Assembly: GCA_965200825.1 (NCBI GenBank)
Contig: OZ241385.1
Coordinates: 2,542,001-2,606,000 of the forward strand
Direction: 5' to 3'
From: Bin80 sp026709335
GTDB taxonomy: Bacteria; Bacteroidota; Rhodothermia; Rhodothermales; Bin80
Length of the DNA: 64,000 nucleotides
In this document: positions 1 through 7,217 of the stretch, in pieces
Layout: every line of letters starts with the position of its first letter
How positions within the stretch are numbered: position 1 is the first letter of the stretch
The notes under the pieces: model-generated
The model's input: the letters and a program-made list of their open reading frames with translations, nothing else
Databases searched by the model: none
What the model was told of the DNA's origin: nothing
Program-made: the position numbers and the translations under genes

Positions 1-318
1 AAATTAAATGCTGTCATGTACTCCAGAATAATTTGATGTGCTTTTCAAAATGTTTTGAAAATCGGCGGTATGCGAATGCAGACCAGCTAACCAATTACCA
101 CAGAAGACCTTACTCGATACTGACATTCTCCAAACCTAAGTGTAACTCAAACGATTTTACCTTTTTGTATACTAAATCAACATGTTTAACCGCTTGCCAG
201 TCAACCCACACATACTTCTGTATTAAGTTAGGTGTCACAGCGAGTGGGGCTTGTTCATGCGAATAATGTTACTACCTCCTTTGATTGGTTCGACTTTATC
301 TCATAATTCTCCGTCGAT
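1..318. other. leader region without a supported gene
   Basis: No convincing gene is seen. An open frame at 33-266 (+) has eight cysteines and ends in a C-x-C-E tail 52 bases before the propeller gene, which resembles the position of cysteine-rich peptide genes elsewhere in the window. It has no signal or membrane segment and starts with TTG, so it may be a decayed relative or chance. Confidence 0.3.
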
Positions 319-1323
319 ATGACGAATCTTGTAACACTTCTAAAACTATACCTGCTTAGTATACTATGTTCCGTTGTTTTCATACAAACATCCGTCGTTG
401 CTCAAGAGATGGAGACACGGTATATAGTTGATGAAGAAGGCTATCCACCGATGTCTGCCATAAGGGGTTATGCAACCATTGGGGGAGATTCTGCTGTATA
501 CGTGGACAATACGCACAACATCTTCTTGTTGATATCTGATCGACGGGAGAAAATAATCGGACAGGTGGGAAATGGTTCTTGCGAACATCGAAGCGTCACA
601 TCTTTCACAGTTGGCGGAGATACTCTTTTTGTGCTTGACAGCCGGTCAGGACGAATTGTCGAGTATTCAATCGATCGCGGAGATTGTGTTGCAGAAGTAG
701 GAACAGAACTTTCACGATTTGGTCAGATCGGACGACATGGAGATGCGTTTTATTTGATCAAAAGAGGGAGCTACACCAGTGCATCTCCCTCCGATGAACC
801 CTTGTTTTACCGCCTTAATTCAGCAGGCCAACTCCAACCTTTGAATCTGACGATAGGAGATCTTGACCGCACTCAATTATTCCCGATACCCGTGAGGCTT
901 GGCAGACGAATCCCACAAGTCAAGGAAAAGGAGGGAAAATTGTATTTTATTTTACCCTTCTCGCATAAAATTTGGATATATGATCCTCAGACTGAGGATT
1001 TTTCTTCCTTCGACTTGGTAAATAATCCCCCTGATATATCTGAACGTAACTTCCCAACAGATACTCAAGGGGTATCTCAACTTCTTTCTGAATCGGAGCT
1101 TGAAATGGGCTTCTTCCCGCTCGAAAATGTAATTGCTACTCTGTCTTTGTTTGAGTTGCAGCCCATAGTCAGAATCTATTCCTACGATGGCAATTTAATT
1201 GGAGAAGAAACAGATGTCAAACATGTGGACTTTGAGGAACGAGGTAGGCTTTACTCATTACAAGCGACGGATTCAGAAACTGAGATCTATTCCATCGAAC
1301 CCATAGATTTGCGCCTAAACTGA
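319..1323 (+). CDS. secreted beta-propeller-like protein
   Basis: A 334-residue protein with an N-terminal signal peptide (hydrophobic residues about 6-28, cleavage plausible after V-V-A-Q). The mature part shows repeated short strands with D-x-x-x-x-I-x-x-Y and 'LFVLDSRSGRIVEYS'-like units, as in Bacteroidota six-bladed beta-propeller (NHL/TolB-like) proteins, so an extracytoplasmic binding or scaffold role is likely. No catalytic motif is visible. It is the most diverged of the four propeller-like proteins in this window. It stands alone, and an IS66 element begins 54 bases after its stop. Fold assignment is by repeat pattern only; ligand and partner are unknown. Confidence 0.6.
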   Translation: MTNLVTLLKLYLLSILCSVVFIQTSVVAQEMETRYIVDEEGYPPMSAIRGYATIGGDSAVYVDNTHNIFLLISDRREKIIGQVGNGSCEHRSVTSFTVGGDTLFVLDSRSGRIVEYSIDRGDCVAEVGTELSRFGQIGRHGDAFYLIKRGSYTSASPSDEPLFYRLNSAGQLQPLNLTIGDLDRTQLFPIPVRLGRRIPQVKEKEGKLYFILPFSHKIWIYDPQTEDFSSFDLVNNPPDISERNFPTDTQGVSQLLSESELEMGFFPLENVIATLSLFELQPIVRIYSYDGNLIGEETDVKHVDFEERGRLYSLQATDSETEIYSIEPIDLRLN

Positions 1324-1377
1324 GATAGCCATCTACTCTCCAATGATCCATTTACTCACCGCTCAACTGCATTTTTG

Positions 1378-3368
1378 GTATCTATACGAAAATCCCATAT
1401 ACTCGGGCACGGCAAATTGGGATCATTTCTGCGAGTGCTTCATCTGGTATGTCAGATGATGATATCATGGCAGGATGGAGGGGGAGTAAATGTCTACCGC
1501 GTCAGATCTATGCGGCTTTTGCGAGGTCGATCTGCTGTGTTGCCTTCCAGTGCTGAGGCAATAGCGTAGACCTCTGCTCTTCGGCAATCGTATGGATCCG
1601 TTTTAATACGTCCACCAACCACTCTTGTGGGTTCACCTCGTGCAAGGTACAGGTGTTGAGCAATGAATAGAGAATCGCCGCACGTTGCGCCGCATCATGG
1701 GAGCCCGCAAACAGGTAGTTCTTTCGTCCGAGTGCAATCGGACGAACACGGTTCTCGACAAGATTGGTGTCAATCTCGACCTCCCCGTGATTCAAAAATC
1801 GCGTCAACTTCTGCCAGCGAACCAGCGCATACTGAACCGCCTGCTTCCAGGACTTCGGACCAACCAGTGCATTGAGCTCCAGAAATGCCTTGAGTTGATC
1901 AAAGATCGGAGCAGATTTTTCCTGACGTATGCACTGCCGCTCTTCAAACGAAACGTCTCGCTCACGAAGATCTCGTTCAATCGCATAGATCTTCCGAAAC
2001 AGCGATAGAACATGCCCGACATTCTGTTGAACAAACTCGTATTGGGAAGCTTTCACATTCTCAAACTTGCGCCGGCAATGCGTCACACAGTTGAAGTGCT
2101 CAATCCCCTCGAAGTGATCAAATCGGTCATACACCTTGTAGGCATCGGTCTGCAACTTCCCCTGAAATCCCTCTAAGATCCCCATCGGGCCATCTCTGGA
2201 TCGTCCCCGCTGGTACTCCACGAACACCAACCGGGGAGTCGGGGCTGAGTAGAGCCAGAAATAACCGAGATGATGCTGGCCAGATGCTTTGCTTTTGGTC
2301 TGATCCCGCACCGGAATGCGGGTCTCGTCCGCTTGAATGTATCCACTGCTGAGTACTTCTGTACGATGAAGATCATAGAGAGGCTCCAGATCGGTGGCCA
2401 CATGGGTGCAAAAATCGTTCAACGTGGAGGTCGGAAGGTCGGCGCCCAGGCGGAAGAACTGTTTGCGCGTCCGATCAACGGGAAGGTGATCCACATATTT
2501 GTTGATCACGATTTGCGCCAGCATCTGCGCCGACGCCGTGCGTTTTCCGCTCACCTCCGCAGGCAACTCCCCCATCAAAACCCCTGCACCTTTGTTCGTT
2601 GGATCCACATACTTGTTGCGTACATATTCATACACAAAGATCTGCGCCGGCCGATAATGGAAGACCCGGTGCACGTCCTCGCCAATCTTTCTGAGATGCG
2701 ACAACTCTCCCTCCGGATCAATCACAATGGTCTTGGTGGGAAGATCCTGGTTCCGCCCTCCAAAGAGCCGCCTCGGCTTCTTTCGTGAGTAGGTCACCTT
2801 GATCTGTTCCTGTTCCTGTTGAGGAAGAGGCATCACGGGAGCCTGATCTCCAAATAAATCCCCCTGATCCGGATTAACAAACCGCTCCCGTTTTTGACCA
2901 TACAACTTGCGAAGCAGGTAATCTATCTTCTCCTGGGCATCCACCATCTCTTCCTTCGCCTGAATTAATTCGGTCAGAAACAGCCGCACAAACTCTTCGC
3001 ACTCGTCCCCGAATTTGCACATGAATTCCAGCACGCGCTGCGCATCCTCCTCACCAAGAATCGCGACCAGAATTGGCCCCAAAGAGTCCTCGCAAACCAG
3101 CTGATTATTCGTGTGGCTCATGATGCAATAAAGATACGAATTGCCCCTGAAACCTCCTCAAAAATTCACCCTTTTTGGGGATTATTTCTCAAAAAAATCA
3201 GTGAACTTGGCCAACTCCACCACGAAACAGAAACACCTCAAAAACCTGCCCAATCCGTTCAATCTTGATGCCATGTTCCCCACATTGGATCCCCGTACAC
3301 ATTGAAAATAATCAACCCCAACTTATCCGTACAAATGATTACCTTACATGGAATTTTCGTATGGATAC
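1378..3368 (-). mobile_element. IS66-family element, copy 1 (complete, ISBst12-like)
   Basis: A 1991-bp element with a single tnpC gene on the minus strand and no tnpA/tnpB, as in the ISBst12 subgroup. The left end reads GTATCTATACGAAAATCCCA and the reverse complement of the right end reads GTATCCATACGAAAATTCCA, giving clear terminal inverted repeats. It is flanked by a perfect 8-bp target duplication CATTTTTG at 1370-1377 and 3369-3376, the length known for IS66. The insertion lies in the spacer between the propeller gene and a 101-bp-family repeat, so no gene is obviously broken. It is nearly identical to the copy at 36785-38776. Confidence 0.95.
1508..3121 (-). CDS. tnpC: IS66 family transposase TnpC, copy 1
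   Basis: A 537-residue DDE transposase that moves the surrounding element. An N-terminal coiled coil (about residues 50-75, 'AQEKIDYLLRKLYGQKRERF') is followed by the IS66 zinc-binding region and the catalytic core, with acidic residues in 'IQADETRIPV', 'LQTDAYKVYD' and 'NLVENRVRPIALGRKN'. The C-terminal IS66 domain is present. Length is normal and the frame is intact, so the copy should be active. It differs from copy 2 mainly in the first 110 residues (for example residues 94-103, rich in Gln/Pro here and Glu/Ala there); the rest appears identical. Confidence 0.96.
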   Translation of the reverse strand: MSHTNNQLVCEDSLGPILVAILGEEDAQRVLEFMCKFGDECEEFVRLFLTELIQAKEEMVDAQEKIDYLLRKLYGQKRERFVNPDQGDLFGDQAPVMPLPQQEQEQIKVTYSRKKPRRLFGGRNQDLPTKTIVIDPEGELSHLRKIGEDVHRVFHYRPAQIFVYEYVRNKYVDPTNKGAGVLMGELPAEVSGKRTASAQMLAQIVINKYVDHLPVDRTRKQFFRLGADLPTSTLNDFCTHVATDLEPLYDLHRTEVLSSGYIQADETRIPVRDQTKSKASGQHHLGYFWLYSAPTPRLVFVEYQRGRSRDGPMGILEGFQGKLQTDAYKVYDRFDHFEGIEHFNCVTHCRRKFENVKASQYEFVQQNVGHVLSLFRKIYAIERDLRERDVSFEERQCIRQEKSAPIFDQLKAFLELNALVGPKSWKQAVQYALVRWQKLTRFLNHGEVEIDTNLVENRVRPIALGRKNYLFAGSHDAAQRAAILYSLLNTCTLHEVNPQEWLVDVLKRIHTIAEEQRSTLLPQHWKATQQIDLAKAA

Positions 3369-3386
3369 CATTTTTGTTTTCATGTA

Positions 3387-3483
3387 ACAGGTTTCTGCAA
3401 AACCTCTGTTTTCAGACAAAAAGTCATCCTCAGTCGCTTAAAGAGCAATTTTTGTGCTTAATTCAGGGGGGTGCAAGAGATTT
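3387..3483 (-). repeat. 101-bp palindromic repeat family, copy R1 (diverged)
   Basis: A degenerate copy in the same orientation as R4 (39786-39886) and opposite to R2, R3 and R5. It keeps the end stem-loop (AGGTTT-CTGC-AAAACCT), the central CCTCAG and AGAGCAAT blocks and the far end GGGGTGCAAGAGATT. It lies 10 bases from the target duplication of IS66 copy 1. Without the IS it would sit about 65 bases downstream of the propeller gene. Confidence 0.75.
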
Positions 3484-3499
3484 GAAAATGTTCACTTTT

Positions 3500-3941
3500 A
3501 GCCTCCGCCTGATCCGGTTGTTGTCGTGGACGACCTTCCGACAGAGCGACATCATGGATGGAAGTTTATTGCCTTTGGACCGGATGGAAAACTGTACGTC
3601 CCCGTAGGTGCACCATGCAATGTATGTGAAGAACCAGATCCCTTTGCCACGGTTCTGCACATGAACGCCGATGGATCCGAGCGGGAAGTCTACGCCCGTG
3701 GAATCCGAAATTCCGTCGGCTTTGACCGGCATCCGCGAACCAGTGAATTATGGATCACCGACAACGGAAGTGATAACATCAGCCCAGATCCTGCAATCAT
3801 TGACAATCTACCGTCCTGTGAACTGAATCACGCACCTGAACCAGGAATGCATTTAGGATACCCGTATTATCATCAAGGAGACACCTCCGATCCCGAGTTT
3901 GGAGCAGGATGTTTCGCTGATAAGTTTATGACTCCTATGCT
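3500..3941 (+). pseudogene. fragment of PQQ-dependent sugar dehydrogenase (GSDH/sorbosone type)
   Basis: The reading frame encodes an internal piece of a soluble glucose/sorbosone dehydrogenase beta-propeller: 'WKFIAFGPDGKLYVPVGAPC', then 'RNADG'-like and 'YARGIRNSVGFDRHP', 'ELWITDNG', 'ELNHAPEPGMHLGYPY' and 'DPEFG'. A full enzyme of this family is about 350-450 residues with a signal peptide. Only about 145 residues remain, with no start, no signal and no C-terminal blades. Homology ends near 3941, just before the restriction-modification genes, and begins just after repeat R1, so both ends are rearrangement joints. Periplasmic sugar oxidation was the likely ancestral role. Confidence 0.8.
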
Positions 3942-4042
3942 TAGAAAAATTTCTGTGATTGGATACTCCAACAGATTCACTTTCGACTCAGAATGTCGAT
4001 TGGCAGCTTCTCTATATATCCCCTAATTCCAATTGTGTTATT

Positions 4043-5029
4043 ATGTCCGACCGCGCACCAAGAAATCGAACTCTTTCATGTACTCCTGAAGAGATTGATG
4101 AGTTATCCAAAACAATTTTGCGAGTCGAAGACGCAGTCGATCTTCAAGACATCTGCTCCCAGTTAATCGGTGGCGATTTCTTTAAGATTGCATCTCATCT
4201 TCCGGATCAATTCATTGATTTGCTGATCCTTGATCCACCCTACAATCTTACAAAAGACTTCAATGGAACGCGCTTTCAGAAACTTGACAAAAATCAGTAT
4301 ACTGCGTGGTTTCAGAAAGTGATTGAACTGCTTCTACCCAAAATGAAGCTCAACGCTACGGCCTATGTATGTGCTGACTGGCTGACATCCACGTCAATTT
4401 TTCCGGTGCTGGAAGAACATTTTTTCGTTCGAAACCGAATTACTTGGGAACGGGAAAAAGGACGAGGCGCAAAACGGAACTGGAAAAACAACATTGAAGA
4501 CATCTGGTTTTGCACCAACTCTGAAGACTACCATTTTGACGTAGATGTGGTAAAGTTGAAACGTAAAGTGCTGGCTCCTTATCGTGTTAAGGGAGAGCCG
4601 AAAGACTGGGCTGTGGAGCATGATGGAAATTACCGATTAACACATCCATCCAACATATGGACAGACCTGACTATCCCCTTTTGGTCCATGCCTGAAAATA
4701 CTCCACACCCCACACAGAAACCAGAAAAGTTATTAGCAAAACTGATCCTTGCCAGCTCTAGGGAAAATGACTTTATCTTTGACCCATTCATAGGCAGTGG
4801 GACCTCTGCAGTAGTTGCAGAAAAACTCGGGAGAAAATGGTGCGGGATTGACATCAATTCTGAATACCTTTGTTGGGCTAGAAAACGCATTTCTAAAATA
4901 GACCTTGACCCATCTATCCAGGGCTATAGTGATGGTGTCTTTTGGGAAAGAAATTCTTCGCCTCGGCCTCAGAAGGCACCTATTGTCGGAGCGCAAACAA
5001 ATATCTCACAACCAACCTTGTTTGAATGA
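4043..5029 (+). CDS. type II DNA methyltransferase (N4-C/N6-A, beta class)
   Basis: A 328-residue S-adenosylmethionine-dependent DNA methyltransferase. The catalytic motif IV 'ILDPPYNL' is near residues 62-69 and the AdoMet-binding motif I 'DPFIGSGTSAVVAEKLGR' lies far downstream near the C-terminus, the order of the beta class (M.HinfI/M.RsrI-like). The ATG at 4043 is preferred because the longer frame from 3959 adds a tail with no family resemblance. It overlaps the next gene by four bases (ATGA), so methylase and nuclease are translationally coupled. It should protect host DNA at the site cut by its neighbour; the recognition sequence cannot be read from the protein. Confidence 0.9.
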   Translation: MSDRAPRNRTLSCTPEEIDELSKTILRVEDAVDLQDICSQLIGGDFFKIASHLPDQFIDLLILDPPYNLTKDFNGTRFQKLDKNQYTAWFQKVIELLLPKMKLNATAYVCADWLTSTSIFPVLEEHFFVRNRITWEREKGRGAKRNWKNNIEDIWFCTNSEDYHFDVDVVKLKRKVLAPYRVKGEPKDWAVEHDGNYRLTHPSNIWTDLTIPFWSMPENTPHPTQKPEKLLAKLILASSRENDFIFDPFIGSGTSAVVAEKLGRKWCGIDINSEYLCWARKRISKIDLDPSIQGYSDGVFWERNSSPRPQKAPIVGAQTNISQPTLFE

Positions 5030-5697
5030 GACCGAAATTCTATTATCCTGGACATCATGAAGATGTAGCGTCTACCATCAAAAAGTATATTAATTCAAGT
5101 AACAACTTCCTTTCTTCAGAAACTGCCCATAGCCCGAGAGCGGCCGGAGATGCACTGCAATCCTTGGTGTCCAAAAAGCTTGAATCGTTCCTTGGGAGTT
5201 GGTGTAGCGAGTATTCAAATGAATTTGGGCGACGTGCCATGGCCGATATGGCCTTCACCGATGTGCAAGGAGTTCATTCTTTGATAGATGTGAAGACACA
5301 TCGAAAAGACACTCATTTCAACATGCCTAACCTCACCTCGGTAGAGCGTCTGACACGTCTATATGAATCGGATAAAAATGTGTTTTCTCTTATTCTAATC
5401 AAATATTCAATTGAAGGAATTGACTTAGTTGTTTCGGATGTTTTGTTCTTTCCCATTGAGTTTCTTGATTGGGACTGCCTCACCGTGGGTGCTCTTGGTT
5501 GGGGACAGATTCAGATTGCAAACGCGAACAATATCCGGATTCTGCCCAGAAATTCCCGAAAAAAATGGATGTTGGAGTTATGTAGTGTAATGATGGGATT
5601 CTATCCACGAGAAATAGAAAAAATTATGGGAAGAATTCATCGTTTTGAGGAGATTAAAGAATACTGGGAAGACAAAGAAGATATTTGGAGTAGATAG
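5026..5697 (+). CDS. probable type II restriction endonuclease
   Basis: A 223-residue protein directly coupled to the methyltransferase by an ATGA overlap. A PD-(D/E)xK-like core is visible as 'RRAMADMAF', then about 15 residues later 'HSLIDVKTH' (D-x-K), followed by 'TSVERL', as in small orthodox restriction enzymes with D...D-x-K metal sites. No membrane segment or other domain is present. Position, size and motif all point to the cleavage partner of the upstream methylase, but sequence families of restriction enzymes diverge quickly and the exact family is not recognised. The pair lies between gene fragments and was probably acquired as a unit. Confidence 0.75.
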   Translation: MRPKFYYPGHHEDVASTIKKYINSSNNFLSSETAHSPRAAGDALQSLVSKKLESFLGSWCSEYSNEFGRRAMADMAFTDVQGVHSLIDVKTHRKDTHFNMPNLTSVERLTRLYESDKNVFSLILIKYSIEGIDLVVSDVLFFPIEFLDWDCLTVGALGWGQIQIANANNIRILPRNSRKKWMLELCSVMMGFYPREIEKIMGRIHRFEEIKEYWEDKEDIWSR

Positions 5698-5845
5698 GCG
5701 AGAAATCAAGCCGACTGAGCAACTACATTTTTGCGTAATCTCAGTCCTTGAGCCTATTTCTGATCCATATCCCAAATACAGTAAAATGGGGTTATTTTGG
5801 CAACCCTATTTCTCTGGAAACAATCGGGCGGCTTACTCTCCTCGA

Positions 5846-6058
5846 CTAAATTTCGTTATTGCTAACAATGGTTTCCAAACCCTCGACCCTACGCCTGAGT
5901 TCACTCACCTCACTCTCTGCGCCTTCTAGTCGTGTAGTCAGTTCCTGTATTGGATCCTCACCTCCGGAGCCGATTTTTCCATCCAAATACATCCAAAGTA
6001 AAGCTAGTGCTGCAATGGCAATCACTGCGAACGCCCCCAAAATCAGAAGCAGGACCAT
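5846..6058 (-). CDS. small PspB-like membrane protein
   Basis: A 70-residue protein with one N-terminal membrane helix (residues about 2-24), then a heptad-patterned amphipathic helix ending 'ELRRRVEGLETIV'. The layout and the R-[IV]-x-x-L-E-x-I-[VL] ending resemble PspB, the small inner-membrane partner of PspC that senses envelope stress. Its ATG lies two bases after the stop of the related upstream gene, so the two form a tandem operon. No pspA or pspC is present here. It could also be a generic coiled-coil membrane anchor. Confidence 0.6.
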   Translation of the reverse strand: MVLLLILGAFAVIAIAALALLWMYLDGKIGSGGEDPIQELTTRLEGAESEVSELRRRVEGLETIVSNNEI

Positions 6059-6060
6059 GG

Positions 6061-6339
6061 CTATTTAGGGATTTTCTTTGCTATAATCTCTGATGTCTCT
6101 ATCTTCTCGGCTTCTTTCTTGGAAGGATCCTCCAGCAACTTGGTGACTACAATTGATTCTAGGTTTTCAATCCGCCGATGTGCAGCCTCCAGTTTATCTT
6201 CTGCTTCCGATAACCGCTCAACATAATCGTCCGTGATCGGTGCATTCATTCGCGTCTTCTGGAGATTTATCCATTTGACATACGCACTATAGCCGAAAGG
6301 AGCTATAATTGCAATGATTGGAACAATGACCCATATCAT
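6061..6339 (-). CDS. small PspB-like membrane protein
   Basis: A 92-residue protein: one N-terminal membrane helix (about residues 2-22), a short linker, then a coiled coil 'RLSEAEDKLEAAHRRIENLE' followed by SIV and a lysine/glutamate-rich tail ending I-A-K-K-I-P-K. It is a paralogue of the next gene in topology and in the closing R-x-x-x-L-E-x-I-V motif, and resembles PspB with a longer tail. The gene diverges from rnc, with about 70 bases between the starts that must hold both promoters. The function in this organism is inferred from family likeness only. Confidence 0.6.
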   Translation of the reverse strand: MIWVIVPIIAIIAPFGYSAYVKWINLQKTRMNAPITDDYVERLSEAEDKLEAAHRRIENLESIVVTKLLEDPSKKEAEKIETSEIIAKKIPK

Positions 6340-6408
6340 GGCTGAGGTGAGTTTGAGTTTTGATTACGGGAATACCTCACGGATACTCACTTTTAAGCCT
6401 CTGGTTGC

Positions 6409-7179
6409 ATGATCAGACAAATGGTTCGCTCTCTTCAACGATTTTTTCACCGCAGAAATCATCCTATCTGGGGTGAGCTTGAGAAAGTTCTGGGAGTTCC
6501 TATATACAATTATTCTCTGTTTGAAAAGGCTCTTCGGCACCCCTCGGTTGAACGCAATCAGTCGGACAAAGCACTTCAATCCTATGAGCGATTAGAATTC
6601 CTAGGAGATGCCGTCTTGGGTGCAGTCGTTGCCGAATACCTCTATATTCAATTCCCCGATGAAATGGAAGGATTCCTGACATTCACACGATCCAAACTGG
6701 TGAGTGGCGAGGCTTGCGCACAGATAGCCCGAGATCTTGGAATAGGACACTTTGTTGAACTGGATCCATACATGGAGTCACAGATGGGGCGTCAAAATTC
6801 TTCGATCCTTGCCAACTGCCTGGAATCTATCATTGGAGCGATTCATCTTGATAGTGGTTTGACTAACTCCAGCAAGTTCATACATCGACAAATACTGGAA
6901 CGGGTGGATTTACCTCAGCTGGTAACCAAGAACAACAATCACAAAGGTCGGCTACTTGAATTTGTACAAGCCAAAGGATGGGATTACCCTGAATACCGAG
7001 TTGTGGGTATAGACGGCCCCCCGCACGACTCAATTTTTACTGTTGAGGTCTTCATCAATGGGCACCGTAAAGGAAACGGTCAAGCAACCAGCAAAAAGAA
7101 AGCCGAGCAACTAGCAGCTCACAAAGCACTAAAATCCCTTTCCTCAAACGAATCAACCATTCATCAATCGGCTGTTTAG
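6409..7179 (+). CDS. rnc: ribonuclease III
   Basis: A 256-residue double-stranded-RNA endonuclease that processes rRNA precursors and structured mRNAs. The signature 'ERLEFLGDAV' starts at residue 60 (E60 and D67 match E. coli E38 and D45). A dsRNA-binding domain covers about residues 175-245, ending 'KKKAEQLAAHKAL'. The second acidic pair is read as N136 and E139 ('ANCLES'), so the position of E. coli D114 is asparagine here while the essential E117 equivalent is kept. An N-terminal basic extension of about 20 residues depends on start choice (ATG at 6409 or 6421). It precedes gcvP by 38 bases on the same strand. Confidence 0.96.
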   Translation: MIRQMVRSLQRFFHRRNHPIWGELEKVLGVPIYNYSLFEKALRHPSVERNQSDKALQSYERLEFLGDAVLGAVVAEYLYIQFPDEMEGFLTFTRSKLVSGEACAQIARDLGIGHFVELDPYMESQMGRQNSSILANCLESIIGAIHLDSGLTNSSKFIHRQILERVDLPQLVTKNNNHKGRLLEFVQAKGWDYPEYRVVGIDGPPHDSIFTVEVFINGHRKGNGQATSKKKAEQLAAHKALKSLSSNESTIHQSAV

Positions 7180-7217
7180 CGCAGCCTCTACGCCTAGTCA
7201 CCGAAAAATCACTGATT

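Noticed and set aside
33..266. Cysteine-containing open frame before the first propeller gene
   Set aside because: It has eight cysteines but no signal or membrane segment, a TTG start and no shared motif; kept only as a note in the spacer entry.
2270..2788. Long plus-strand frame inside IS66 copy 1 (and its twin at 37677-38195)
   Set aside because: It is the antisense shadow of tnpC and shows no independent protein-family features.
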